A DNA stretch of 64,000 bases, from assembly GCA_032717465.1 (NCBI GenBank), contig CM064712.1:23303771-23367770 (forward strand), in the 5' to 3' direction. Every line of letters starts with the position of its first letter. Positions within the stretch are counted from its first letter, which is position 1. Positions 21,730 through 32,568 of this stretch are shown one piece after another. Made by a program: the position numbers and the translations under genes. The notes under the pieces are model-generated. The model did not search any database. It was not told where the DNA came from and saw nothing but the letters and a program-made list of their open reading frames with translations. Source of the DNA: Coenobita brevimanus (lineage: Eukaryota; Arthropoda; Malacostraca; Decapoda; Coenobitidae).

Positions 21730-24220
21730 GGGTAAAGAAAGAGCGTAGTCGGCTTAGCACACCCAATCTCTTGGAAGCAGATTTTACAAGAGATGTAATA
21801 TGATCTTTCCAAGATAAGTCCCGAGTAAATGAAACCCCAAGCATGTTCAAGGATGATGCAGGATTAATTTGAATATTATTAAACATTAGTGGGTATACCT
21901 GTGGAAGATTTTGTCGGGTTGATAGGTGTAAGAACTGAGTCTTAGATGCATTAAAGACAACCATATTATTTTTACCCCAGTCAGAGATATGAGCCAAGTC
22001 AGACATTAGGTGTGCCATAGCCTCATCCCTTGTTTCTTGAAGTAACTGTTGAGATGGGCGTTGCGGGAACCGAATGGAAAGATGAAGGGTGGAGTCATCA
22101 GCGTATGAGTGGATAGGGTTAGATGTACAGCTTAGAAGATCATTGATGAATAAAAGGAAGAGAGTTGGTGATAGGACAGAGCCCTGAGGAACACCACTGT
22201 TGATAGATCTAGGAGAAGAACGATGGCCGTCTACAACAGCGGCTATAGAACGACCAGAAAGGAAGCTAGCGATGAAGGCACAGATAGAAGGATAGAAACC
22301 GTAGGAGGGCAGTTTGGAAATTAAAGATTTATGCCAGACTCGATCGAAAGCCTTTGAGATGTCAAGTGCAATGGCAAAGCTTTCGCCAAAGTCCCGAAAG
22401 GAGGATGACCAGGAGTCTGAAAGGTAGGTGAGAAGATCGCCAGTGGAGCGTCCCTGACGGAACCCATACTGACGATCGGAAAGAAGGTTGTGATAGGAAA
22501 GATGCCTTAAAATTTTTTTATTAAGAATTGACTCGAAAACTTTTGAAATACAGGACGTTAAAGCAATTGGACGATAGTTGGAGGGTTGGGAGTGGTCACC
22601 CTTCTTTGGGACTGGCTGAATGAAAGCAAACTTCCAGCAAGAAGGAAAGGTACAAGTTGACAGACAAAGGCGAAATAGTTTGCCTAGGCAGGGTGTAAGC
22701 ACAGAAGCACAGTTTTTGAGAACAACAGGAGGGACTCCATCAGGCCCATATGCCTTGTTAGTACTGAGGCCAGTAATGGCAGAAAATACATCAACTGAAG
22801 AAATTTTAATGTCAGCCATGAGGAAGTCAGAGGGGGGAAGTGATGGAGGAACAGCACCGGAATCGTCTAAGGTGGAACTGGAGGAGAAAGTCTGTGCCAA
22901 GAGATCTGCTTTATCAGTAGAAGAAATAGCTACAGAACCATCAGAGTAGAAAAGAGGAGGGAAGGATGATGAGGTAAAGTTGTTAGAAAGATTTTTGGCA
23001 AGGTGCCAGAAGGAGCGAGAAGAATTCGAGTTGGAGAGTTGAGAGCATTTAGTATGTATGAAATTATTTTTAGTAGAGCGAAGAACAGACTTAGCACGAT
23101 TCCGGGCAGAAACGTAAAGATTATGTGATTCAGGGGTGGGTTGGCTCCGGTACCTTTTGTAGGCCCTCTCCTTGTTGCGGACAGCATTAGAACAAGCGTG
23201 ATTAAACCAAGGCTTTCTTGCGTTAGTCAAAGGATATGAGAAAGGAATGTATGCTTCCATGCCCGAGAGAATAACCTCCGTAATGCGCAAGGCACACTCA
23301 GATGGCTCACGGCCATGGAAGCAATAATCATTCCAGGGAAAATCAAAGAAATACTGCCTGAGGGCCTCCCAGTCCGCAGCTCCAAAATGCCAGAGACGAC
23401 GTTTCCCTGGAGGGTCCGCAGGCCGTACTGGAGCGATAGGACAGGTTAAGGTAATAAGGTTGTGATCGGAGGAGCCCAACGGAGAGAAAAGATTAACAGA
23501 GTAAGCAGAAGGATTGGTTGTGAGGAAGAGGTCAAGTATGTTGGAGCTCTCTCCAAGGCGGTCAGGGATATGGGTAGGGTGCTGTACAAGCTGCTCTAGG
23601 TCATTAAGGATAGAAAAGATGTAGGCTTGTTCACCAGGTGGATCCGTGAGAGGAGAGGAGAGCCAAAGGTGGTGGTGAACATTGAAATCTCCAAGAATGG
23701 AGATTTCAGAGAAAGGAGAAATGGACAGAATGTGTTCCATCGTAGAAGTAAGATAGTCGAAGAATTTTTGATAGTCAGTAGAATTAGGGGATAAGTAAAC
23801 AGCACAGATATATTTAGTCAGAGAATGACAGGAAAGCCGAAGCCAGAGAGTGGAGAATTCAGAAGAATCAAGTTCAGGAACACGAGAGCAAGATAAGTCG
23901 TTGCGTATGTATACACAACAGCCACCTTTGGCTTTGAAATGAGTATAGAGAAAGTAGGAGGATACAGAAAAGGGTTTGCTGTCAGTTGCCTCAGACAGCT
24001 GAGTCTCCGTTAGAAAAAGAAGGTGAGGTTTAGAGGAGGAGAGGTGGTGCTCAACAGAGCGAAAGTTAGATGAAAGGCCGCGACTGTTGCAGAAATGAAG
24101 AAGAAGAGAGTCAGACAGTGGTTCCGGGCACCTCGAGTCGTCACCGGGAGAGGGGCAGATGGCGGGGGCATTTATGGTCCCCCCCCCTGGGGACTCCGAG
24201 GCTGGGTGAATCAACGCCAT
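21716..24220 (-). CDS. Endonuclease-reverse transcriptase polyprotein, 834 aa (frameshifted at 3' end)
   Basis: Initiates [13 protein letters not shown]. The endonuclease (about residues 40-270) shows [22 protein letters not shown] and the final [11 protein letters not shown] linker with [20 protein letters not shown] follows. RT (about 490-800) shows [47 protein letters not shown] and catalytic [10 protein letters not shown]. The frame runs to 21716 and ends prematurely in FFTLHNC, because a G run on plus (21730-21732) has three bases where copies B and D have four. The remaining C terminus follows in another frame. It would nick DNA and copy element RNA at the target. Apart from this single frameshift I see no disabling change. 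Confidence 0.92.
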   Translation of the reverse strand: MALIHPASESPGGGTINAPAICPSPGDDSRCPEPLSDSLLLHFCNSRGLSSNFRSVEHHLSSSKPHLLFLTETQLSEATDSKPFSVSSYFLYTHFKAKGGCCVYIRNDLSCSRVPELDSSEFSTLWLRLSCHSLTKYICAVYLSPNSTDYQKFFDYLTSTMEHILSISPFSEISILGDFNVHHHLWLSSPLTDPPGEQAYIFSILNDLEQLVQHPTHIPDRLGESSNILDLFLTTNPSAYSVNLFSPLGSSDHNLITLTCPIAPVRPADPPGKRRLWHFGAADWEALRQYFFDFPWNDYCFHGREPSECALRITEVILSGMEAYIPFSYPLTNARKPWFNHACSNAVRNKERAYKRYRSQPTPESHNLYVSARNRAKSVLRSTKNNFIHTKCSQLSNSNSSRSFWHLAKNLSNNFTSSSFPPLFYSDGSVAISSTDKADLLAQTFSSSSTLDDSGAVPPSLPPSDFLMADIKISSVDVFSAITGLSTNKAYGPDGVPPVVLKNCASVLTPCLGKLFRLCLSTCTFPSCWKFAFIQPVPKKGDHSQPSNYRPIALTSCISKVFESILNKKILRHLSYHNLLSDRQYGFRQGRSTGDLLTYLSDSWSSSFRDFGESFAIALDISKAFDRVWHKSLISKLPSYGFYPSICAFIASFLSGRSIAAVVDGHRSSPRSINSGVPQGSVLSPTLFLLFINDLLSCTSNPIHSYADDSTLHLSIRFPQRPSQQLLQETRDEAMAHLMSDLAHISDWGKNNMVVFNASKTQFLHLSTRQNLPQVYPLMFNNIQINPASSLNMLGVSFTRDLSWKDHITSLVKSASKRLGVLSRLRSFFTLHNC

Positions 24221-24462
24221 TTTTGGTTAATTTTGAATAGGAAGTGTAGTGTGTACTGTGCATGTAGTTTGGTGAAGATAGATAGAGAAATTTGTACTGG
24301 AGAGCATGCTGGCCTACTCTCTGTGTAACTGAGACACTGAAAAAGTTCAGCAAAGGGGGATGGTCAGGAACTAGTCCTGAGGGCTGGTGAAACGGGAGCT
24401 CCAGCACTCCCTGTCATCAGCTTTCCATCCACCTCGGGAGTACTGCCCTGCTCGACTGGTGC
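24221..24462 (-). promoter_or_regulatory. 5' UTR of LINE copy A, possible internal promoter
   Basis: 242 bp between the element 5' end and the ORF start, closely matching 43947-44280 of copy B. Conservation in two independent full-length starts suggests it is the true element leader. Promoter activity is inferred from how LINEs work, not seen. Confidence 0.55.
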
Positions 24463-24850
24463 GCCTGTGTTTTCATTTTGTTGTGTACATGTGTTATGTC
24501 ATCTGTGTAGGAAGCTATGTGTATCTGTGGTGTGTGGGGTGTGCGTATGTCGTGCATGTACAGTATAGGTTAAAGAGTGTAGGGGACAAAGATCCTTGAG
24601 GAACGCCGTTTGGGAAGTTTCTGATGTTCGATGATTGACCGGCAAATGTTACATGTGCACATCTGCCTGCTAAGTAGTTTGCCAGTCATCTTTTTGTGTT
24701 ATTGTGCATGTTTGTGTCGAATATTTTGTTTGTGAGGTTATGGCGCAGGATGGCATCAAAAGCTTTGGTAATGGGGGTTGGAGAGGGTATTATGTCACTA
24801 TCCGTCATTTCGTGAACTACCGCCACCTCACTGGCAGCTTGCTTTAAGCT
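24463..24850 (-). pseudogene. LINE family 3 remnant, RT core side
   Basis: Minus strand reads KAFDAILRHNLTNKIFDTNM, RWLANYLAGRCAHVTF, NFPNGVPQGS and IASYTDDITHVHNKM, i.e. RT fingers and palm with the catalytic box as YTDD. It is the missing upstream half of the remnant at 20096-21159, with copy A lying exactly between. Multiple breaks. Confidence 0.75.
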
Positions 24851-26780
24851 GGATACCAGGGAGTTGACTGTATAAGATTATAGGTTGTCTAAAAAATATC
24901 TCTACTGTGATATTCTATGCATTGCATTAAAACTTTTCCAGGTGAGGAACAACAGCCAACCCATTTTTGTCCACCTGAAGGTCAATCACCAAGAGCATAC
25001 CTGGGATGGCTAATATTAATTTCTATTAGGTATTAGTTATCGTATTGTGCTACAGTACGCTTATGAACTGGTAACCAAAAAACACATTCGAGTGTGAGGA
25101 AGTGTGACCCTCCTTATATTTTATTTTCAGTGCAGTATTGTCTTGTGTATTCAGCTGACGCCAGCCAAAATATCATAGTTATCTCTGCCCGCTGCCTCCA
25201 GAGAATTCTTGTATTGCACAGACAATCCAAAGATATATACCTTTCATGTTTGATAGGTTTGTGGGTCCCTAGAAGAGTTAGGTTGTCCGTAACTGATTAA
25301 TCCACATGAACCATCTAAAGTATTAACAATAATAAAAAAGGAGTATGTTATAAGATTTGTTTTTCATTTGCGTTGGAAGTACTATACAAGAAGCCTTACA
25401 TGAAATAAAGAATTATACTGAGGAGCAGCACCAAATTATTGAGAAGCCAAACAAGGATGGAAGGTAACAAGCCCCCCAGTACAGTCCGGCTTTTAGGCCA
25501 GGAAATGATGGCATATATGGTAGCTTATCTCTATGGGCGTCAGTTTATAAACAATAAGAGAATATAAAGAGATCAATGTAGATCATCTTCGAGTCAATGA
25601 TGAACATCTGTTAAGATTCAATGCAATTCCGCATAATGAAGTTTTTAGTATATACGTGAAACTAGCATCATATAGGGCTCAAGTCATCTCTAAACACATT
25701 CACCTACAAGTGATTCACAAGTTCTTATATAGCAATTGCATTTTTGAGTGATTAGTGACTCGGCAGGTGTTCCCATGCACAGTATCTGTGTCTTTTACAA
25801 CTTGTTTGTTGCACTGCCTCTGGAACACTCAAATTTCTCTATGAGAGAAATGAAGAGTATCACATAGGGCCTTTTCACAGTTGTAGGTAAACACGGCTTA
25901 ACTCGTTACTGTAACCCCTTCCTTTGCCGTGTGCTAGCACTGTGATTTGCATAGCTAAACAAGCACCCAGTGTCAGCTGCTGCTGTACAGGAGTTACAGT
26001 GGCCACAACTTAGGGATGTGGTGTCTTGCCCTAACCGTGGGCAATAGCATCAGAACTCAGATAAATCAACCTGAACGGGGTAAACTGGGGAGAGTTCTGT
26101 GAATCCAGAACCCAGATTGTAAAGTGACAATTGTCTTCCATATTCTGTAGGAATGTTGGCTCCCCACCTTCTCAGTCATGCTTTTATGTTTCTGAGTCTC
26201 CCCTGTTGTGGAAATATTGCTTCACATGTTGGGCTAAGAACACTTGTTGCTCCACTTAAATATTCCTTCCTCTCTGTCCAATTCTTCTGTGCCCCTCCTT
26301 CATTTTGACTTGGCGGCAAGGCCCCACAAAATTGTGGTGCTCTAATTGTTAGTCTTGCTTTCAGTATCCTTGTTCTGCCTTATCTTTTCTGTCTGATGCT
26401 GTCTGAACGATAACACAAAGAGGGCAATGGCATAAAACAAAGGGAATGGCTACACAATAAATGACCACAAACCAAACAAAAATACGATTATAGAAACAAC
26501 AAAACAGAACTAAATAATATTGTACTATGTCAGTATGATAGCTTTCAGAATCAATACCGTACACCACTAAAATCTCGGGAATATTTATATACAAGGTTGC
26601 ATATCCTAAAAAATTCATAGCAGTAATTATCTAACTCGTGTTTGTGGTGATGAAAACCAAAAGTATTTTTTAATTTACCCACAGTACTGTTTAAACAACA
26701 TTAAATTGTCCTCTTCATTGGGTCATCATCCGTGGCAGTGTTATGCTACTTATATACATACAATAACTAGGTCAGGCACC

Positions 26781-26852
<72 letters not shown>

Positions 26853-27314
26853 ATGTCACAGACAGTTACTGGTCACCTATGAGAATATTGCTGAATTGCT
26901 GGAAATGCGATCTAGGTCAAGTTTTAGACAGAAACAACTTACTTTTTTTGTAGTAACTCAAAAACCGATTGTCAAACTGCCACCAAAAGTATACAGACCT
27001 GGTCCAGGACAAGATAAAACTTAAAGATATGCATCATTTATGTTTTGGTTTTCCTGTATGGGACAGCGATTGACAAGTGGCGAAAATGGGGTGTATGAAA
27101 TATCGTAATGTCACTCATAAATGAAGTTCTTTTTTTTTTTTTTTTTTCAGTAAAATAGTTATGGCTGTACTTCCTTTCATATTCATGTATCTATAATAGT
27201 TTCAGAGTAAACTGAGGTTGAAGTCATTATTTTATTTACATTTTTGGACCTGTGACCTTGAAAACTAGGTCAAGGTCAGTGCAACAGGGTCAGTATAATA
27301 GGATCATGGTGATG
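24851..27314. other. No recognised gene
   Basis: Mostly AT-rich unassigned sequence. It includes a (GA)n tract at 26784-26849, a T19 run near 27129 and a 'TGACCTTGA...GGTCAAGGTCA' motif near 27245-27280 resembling a dispersed invertebrate repeat (a second instance lies near 33535-33570). Frames are short and motif-free. Confidence 0.5.
26784..26849. repeat. (GA)n microsatellite
   Basis: Pure GA dinucleotides. Confidence 0.95.
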
Positions 27315-27316
27315 TA

Positions 27317-27391
27317 CAGTCGTCAGCATAAATTCGCTGCAAGTCCCTCGTGTGTTGTGAGTCCTTTTGCCTGGCAACAGTGTAAGGCGAC
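27317..27391 (+). repeat. Left TIR of the long-spacer transposon, outer part
   Basis: Matches the reverse complement of 32205-32279 at roughly four positions in five. The rest of the TIR resumes at 28650 after the nested element. Confidence 0.85.
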
Positions 27392-27980
27392 TAGTTGCCA
27401 CGTAGACTTTTATACGCTTTAACGACGTGTTTTTTAAACCTGGTACTAGAGGCTGACTAGAATACAATATTATGAATACCGTATTTAATTAGTATAAAAA
27501 AAGCGCAAAAGCTGACAGAATGTTATGAAATGACGTATGAGTGTAATACTCATACATTCCTCATAACCGTGTCTAAACTCCCTTCCCCTCTCTCCCCCTT
27601 TCTCCTTCTGATGTCCCCCCACCCTTCCTTCCCTCTCCTACTCCCCACTCACGTTCATGCCTCTCCACTTTCTCCTCACCCCGCTCTCTCTACCTTCATT
27701 CATTTATCGACGGCACTAACCCGACTGGTGCATCACAATTCTCTCTTGACTGTTTACTAAACCAATATTGTCCTGTTCTCAATTGCTCGAAAAGTTTTAA
27801 TAAAATGTATCCAAGGCTAATTACCAATATTCCTTCCTGTTCTAATCCCATTCTCACCCTCCCCGTCTGATTCCCACTCGTTTTATTCCAGTTGTCATTC
27901 TTTTCTCTACCCCTTGTCACTACCAACAGCCGCTAGATACAGAAACGTTTGAGGTCTCGTTCTTGTGATGTAATCTTTAC

Positions 27981-27983
<3 letters not shown>

Positions 27984-28053
<70 letters not shown>
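27984..28053. repeat. (GT)n microsatellite
   Basis: Pure GT dinucleotides within the nested MITE-like element. Confidence 0.95.
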
Positions 28054-28055
<2 letters not shown>

Positions 28056-28128
28056 AGTGAGCCTGGCAGTTGGTGGCTATTATTTCAGCAGGCGAAATTA
28101 AACAAACATTTGTGCCCATTCCTCGTAC

Positions 28129-28130
<2 letters not shown>

Positions 28131-28176
<46 letters not shown>
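28131..28176. repeat. (CT)n microsatellite
   Basis: CT dinucleotides with one TTT interruption, within the nested MITE-like element. Confidence 0.95.
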
Positions 28177-28649
28177 GTTCCAAGGAAAATGTTCCCATCC
28201 TGCTCATACTGTTCACTGATTCATGAAGCAGGATCAGAACCCATCATGTTTCGAACTACTGTATCACGTTTGGAGTAGAGTGGGTGTAAAAGACTGAGGC
28301 ATGGCAAGATACTCTCGAATGTAAGGAGCTAAAAGGTTACAGGAATAGACAAGAAATGGAGAAGAGTGCAGTTCATTACCTAGATCTGCGCCGTGGTTAA
28401 GGTAGACAGGGTGCGGAGAGAGGGGAGTGGAAATGAAGGAGCATGGGGGGGGGGAGAGGTAGGGTGGGGAGGGACATGGGGTGGGTACGAGGGAGAGAGC
28501 AGAAGTTTTATCACTCTACAACATTCTTCTGTTGTCTTTTGCTCATTTTTATGCTAATCAGATATAAAGACTACTGCATTCTGGGCGATTTATAGCACTA
28601 ATTCTTACAAACACGTCTTTAAAGCGTATAAAAGCCTGTGTGGCAACTA

Positions 28650-28807
28650 CTATCCATTTCAGAGGCGGAGTTGCGCTGTTTATCGCAAATATCTCCTAAA
28701 CGAATCGTTGTATCAGTATGGTATTTGAACACACTACTTTCGACATCCGGGCCTAATTTATGACCCTTAAACCATATTGCTATTTATGTTATGTGAGGAG
28801 TTTACTC
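28650..28807 (+). repeat. Left TIR of the long-spacer transposon, inner part
   Basis: From CTATCCATTTCAGAGGCGG to AGGAGTTTACT. The inverted match is at about 32045-32203, with about nine bases in ten shared. Confidence 0.85.
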
Positions 28808-29483
28808 GTGAAAAATAACAAAGTCGACTAGTCATGTTGACGCATTCGAAGGAAAGTGTTGCCCCCCCAACACCCTCCCAAACTATTCCTTAACTACCCC
28901 TACTTCTCCCCCTTCTCGTCCTCGTTATCCCTCCTATTCTCCCCGAGCTCCTCGCCTCCTTCATCACTCTTGTGTCCCTCCCTCATTATCCCAGCACTGT
29001 ATTATAATGTAAGAATGTTATGTAGTTGTAGACGTATTGATATGATTATTTGCAATGGATGCAAGTCGTATTTCGCGTAGAAAGTACTGTACATCAGGAT
29101 GATTACGTACATGTAATAGAAGCTATGCCTATATGTTTGCAGTGTTTATGGTCAACCATTGAAATTCACGAACTACGAATTGTATCACTTGTTGCCTGAA
29201 CCTTCTCGGAGAAGTTATTACTATTATTACAATACTGTGTATTCATTCTAAAATGTGAACATGGTCCAGTTGATATATATTGTTTTACCTGTCTCTATTT
29301 ATATTATTACAAAATTATAAACTCCAATGCTCTATTGTATATGATGCGTAATATTCATTAATATATACATACATACATCGTCATTTTATTGTAAATACTA
29401 TTACATACATTCCATTACATTTATTAAGTTGGAGCAATATATCATATTGTAGGAATAAAACTATGTAAACAATATAACAAAAT
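28808..29483. other. Non-coding left interior of the long-spacer transposon
   Basis: C-rich block at 28860-28990, then AT-rich 3' flank of the transposase. On minus, an AATAAA overlaps the transposase stop codon (GAATAAATTT near 29480), a plausible polyadenylation signal. Confidence 0.55.
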
Positions 29484-30694
29484 TTATTCAACATCACTTT
29501 CAAAGAAGACGTCATCATCTTCATCATCACTGGCGATGTTGATAATAATGGGTTCCACTCCCTCGTGTATGTTGTCAGTCTTCCAGTATTCTTCTTCAAA
29601 TTTTCGGGAGTGCTGAACAGCCCCCGTCCACACGTCCTTGTGTACCATATGCCTGGCTTCCTCCAATCTATCCTGTAGGTCCGTCCGGGTAAACCGTTGT
29701 AGTGTGGAGCGCACATGGCGCTTCATACAGCCCCATACTTGCTCGATGGCGTTGAGTTCGGTGTGGCCAGGTGGCAACCGTATGACCTCGTGGCCCCACA
29801 TACGGATGGTGTTGTCGATTTTATACTGGGGTTGTGGGCGGTTCTGCTGGCAAAGGAGCAGCAGCTCAGGGCGAGTGGCAGCAGGTGGGATGGAAATTTT
29901 GTGCTGCTCCAGCCATCTGATGAGGTCCGCCTTCCTGGTGGCTGTGGTAGGGCATCGACTCTCCTCTGTTAGCTGACTGTGGTAAGGTGCATTATCCAGT
30001 ACAAGCACCGATGGGTTTGGCAGTGACGGAAGGAGCTGCGTTGTTAGCCATCGCTGGAACAGTTCTCAGTTCATTTCCCCATGATAGTCACCCTGGTTAC
30101 TTTTGGCTGGGTAGCACAGGTAGGAACCGTCAACAAAACCTTCGTCCGTGCCAGCTGCGACCACCACAAATCGCTCCCCTTCACCAGGTGGTACCTGACG
30201 ACTGTAGGTGGTGCTGATGGGAGCCTGAGTGGTATCCACCCACTCTCTACTGTGGCCCATCCTGGTGGTAAACCATGTCTCATCCACATACACCACCGTT
30301 CTTCTCTCCTTCCGGTGGCGTTGTAGAGCCCGGAGAGCGGCTATCCGACGACACACCACCTCCAGCGATTCCCTCCTCACATACATCTTGCGTTGTGACA
30401 CTCTCTATTGGAATCCCATGGTGTGCATGATCCGCCAAACTGTTGTTTCAGAGGTATCCTTGGGGATAATACCAGCTGTTTTCAGATCAGCTGATATGAC
30501 ACTGAGTGTGAAATGTTGTCTTTCTGAAAACTTTCTGTGGATGTGGCGGCGTATTGCACCGACAGTAAAGTTATCGAAGCATCCCGTGTAGGTTGTGGAC
30601 GGTGGTGCTGGTGTGGAAGGGGAGGATGTGGCGGCTTTGCTGACAATGCTCCTCACTGTTGACACACTCGTGCCCATGATGTTCGCAACTCGCT
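29484..30694 (-). pseudogene. Long-spacer DDE transposase (Sailor/DD82E-like), main exon
   Basis: One continuous minus-strand frame with only two nonsense codons: TAG at 30405-30407 (after MHTMGFQ) and TGA at 30066-30068 (after HGEMN). Order: helix-turn-helix ERVANIMGTSVSTVRSIVSK; a linker with FTVGAIRRHIHRKFSERQ; first Asp in VVYVDETWFTTRMG; second Asp in LVLDNAPYHS; and the Glu in PGHTELNAIEQVWG, with 83 residues between the last two. In the long insert, DLIRWLEQHKISIPPAATRP and an LL-rich helix are visible. It ends in an acidic tail (SDDEDDDVFFESDVE). All three catalytic residues are intact. It would excise and integrate the surrounding element at TA sites. The frame upstream of ERVAN is closed by TAA, next to a possible splice acceptor. 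Confidence 0.87.
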
Positions 30695-31288
30695 CTTAAG
30701 GCCTGTGTGCATAAAGATCAGTGTTGTTATATTTTGCATTTCTTCTATAATATGACATTGCGACATAATACAGTCTGCCTTACTGTTATATATGTTAAGA
30801 AACGTGTACACATAACATAAAACAGAAAAAAATTTGATATAGATAGCAAGTTCACTTACACAGGAAAGTCTATTACATCAATACTCGCATAATGCAAAAG
30901 ATGGTAGGTTGTTATAGACATAAAGACTTGAAGGAAAAGGGTCTTGTGGCTCAATCTTTACCCAGAGCCTTATGAACCAGCAGCATCTTACTTTGCTTTC
31001 ACAGCCAGAGACCTCGTTCTCCCCTATAAATAATTGACTCCAAGATTATTGGTATAATTGTTATCCATGAGATCATTATGATTTTTTTTTCAGTGATTCT
31101 GCCAACATTATTATACACTTATATAGCAACAGTACCGATTGAATTTTTTTTTGTGTAATTTTTACTTTTTATACCATTGTCTAGCAAATGCTCGAACAAA
31201 ATAAAGTGAAGTGGGTGGTTATTATGCCCGCCGTATTCAAAGAAACACAGCACATATACTATAAACATGGACAAAACTATGTACTCAC

Positions 31289-31395
31289 CTATTCAAACTT
31301 ATGTAAGTTCGACCACGGGTGCTTTCCCTCTTGAACAAAGTGGCAAGACGAATGATAAAAGCTGTCCTGCATCCACGGGGGCAACGGGAAGACAT
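31289..31395 (-). CDS. Candidate first exon of the long-spacer transposase
   Basis: Minus-strand ATG at 31395 begins MSSRCPRGCRTAFIIRLATL and runs 35 codons to ...TYISLNR, ending at AATAG followed by a consensus donor GTGAGTAC (31288-31281). Basic and hydrophobic residues followed by ISLNR would lead naturally into ERVANIMG of the main exon. A literal join at the nearest AG (30695/30694) is out of frame by two bases, which a lost AG in this copy could explain. Supported by position and donor quality only. Confidence 0.45.
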
Positions 31396-32044
31396 TGTAG
31401 ATACTGTTGTTAGTGGGCGTGCCTCGACAGTCAATGATCTATCCCCTGTACCTGCTGATGTCATAACCTCGGGAAGGGGAAGGGGAAGGGGGGGTACCTC
31501 AGAGAGGGGGGAAGTGATACGGGAGACTGAGGATATTCAGTGAAAGCATAAATTGCTTATTAAAAATAAAAGATGAACAAATAAAGCAACCATGAACGAT
31601 TTTATTTGGTTGCCCAAAAACAAAACTGGCCATATTTTTGGTAACCGTAGACACATCGGTAATGATACGGCCATAACAACGTAATTAGCCAATGATTTTA
31701 TGGTCGTTTGACCCACTCTGGTTTTCATGGCCACGCACAACAGTAGGTAACTGTGTTAAATAATATTACTAATGTATGATAAGTATATACATACTGTCAT
31801 ATTCAAATATTATGTATGCAATTAGAATGAAAAAAGAAAACGGAAGTGCAAAGATGGGAGAGGGATGGTGTGACTGGGAGTGAAGAGGGAAACGGGGAGG
31901 GGGTGAACGCGATATTGGGGGGTAGGGAAGGAATGGTCAGAGGGTTGTTCAGGGTGTTAGTGGAGGAGCTACCCCACACAGTCGCACTCGTCCGATTTTG
32001 TATAACACCTTAGATTTGATGACTGGATTAGGCTTAATATCCTT

Positions 32045-32279
32045 CAGTAAACTCCTAATGTAACATATGTAGCAGTATGGTTTAAGGGTCATAAATTAGG
32101 CCCGGATGTCAAAAGTACTGTGTTGAAATATCATACTGATCCAACGATTCGCTTAGGAGATATTTGCGAAAAACAGCGCAACTCCGCCTCTGAAATGGAT
32201 AGTAGTTCCTATACATTGTTGCCAGACAAAACAACCACATCACACGAGCAGGCTTGCAGCGAATTTGTGCTGACGACTG
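32045..32279 (-). repeat. Right TIR of the long-spacer transposon (uninterrupted)
   Basis: Inverted counterpart of 27317-27391 plus 28650-28807. It preserves the empty site (GGAACTACTATCC on minus) for the MITE-like insertion in the left TIR. Confidence 0.87.
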
Positions 32280-32324
32280 TACATCCTCTATAAGTATGAT
32301 GAAAATCTGAGGCGAAAAGTGACG

Positions 32325-32332
32325 GAATAATG

Positions 32333-32369
<37 letters not shown>

Positions 32370-32389
32370 GAAAAATGATGATGATGATG

Positions 32390-32420
<31 letters not shown>

Positions 32421-32456
32421 GAAAAATGATGATAATAATAATAATAATAATAATAA
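32325..32456. repeat. (AAT)n/(GAT)n microsatellite
   Basis: AAT repeats with two AGAAAAATGATG interruptions, i.e. an internally duplicated compound microsatellite. Confidence 0.93.
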
Positions 32457-32568
32457 TGGAAACAAAGATCTACACTTATGGTAATAAATGGAGCTCATTA
32501 AGAAAACCAATGACAGATACAAATATGTCCACGGAAGGTATTAGGCGATCAAAAGAAAAAAATAATAA

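Larger units (their letters stand above)
21160..24462 (-). mobile_element. Near-intact ORF1-less LINE, family 1 copy A (CR1/L2-like)
   Basis: A 3.3-kb non-LTR retrotransposon on minus. The 5' end (minus CACCAGTCGAGCAGGG, about 24461) matches the start of copy B at 43947. A 240-bp 5'UTR leads directly into one large ORF with endonuclease and RT; no ORF1 is present. The 3'UTR contains a block ending TCCTCGCATAAAA that recurs in copies B and D, and a 16-A tail closes the element at 21160-21175. It lies inside LINE family 3, splitting it. No clear target duplication was found. The CR1/L2-like label rests on no RNase H, the RT sequence and the C-terminal LW-N-LP motif. Confidence 0.88.
27394..28647. 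mobile_element. Nested 1254-bp TA-flanked inverted-repeat element (MITE-like)
   Basis: Starts GTTGCCACGTAGACTTTTAT and ends with the inverted counterpart ATAAAAGCCTGTGTGGCAAC, giving about 45-bp TIRs. Flanked by TA (27392-27393 and 28648-28649). The empty target is visible in the undisturbed right TIR of the host transposon as GGAACTACTATCC. No transposase is present, so it is non-autonomous and was probably mobilised by a Tc1/mariner-type enzyme. It contains a (GT)n tract, a (CT)n tract and purine/pyrimidine-skewed blocks. Confidence 0.85.
27317..32279 (-). mobile_element. Complete DNA transposon with 235-bp TIRs and long-spacer DDE transposase
   Basis: The ends are CAGTCGTCAGCATAAATTCG at 27317 and its inverted counterpart CGAATTTGTGCTGACGACTG ending 32279, each flanked by TA (27315-27316; 32280-32281). 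The terminal inverted repeats extend about 235 bp: left 27317-27391 plus 28650-28807, interrupted by a nested 1254-bp element; right 32045-32279. Weaker similarity may run further inward. Excluding the nested insert the element is about 3.7 kb. The transposase (29484-31395, minus) has its second Asp and the Glu 83 residues apart, like the long-spacer IS630-Tc1-mariner group reported as Sailor/DD82E. Autonomy is lost through two nonsense codons. Confidence 0.87.

Noticed and set aside
21160..24462. Target-site duplication for LINE copy A
   Set aside because: The bases flanking the poly(A) side (TGAGGTAAG) and the 5' side (GCCTGTGTTT) do not match convincingly.
29638..30591. Plus-strand frames of 76-120 codons opposite the long-spacer transposase
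   Set aside because: Antisense shadows of a clearly recognisable minus-strand transposase.
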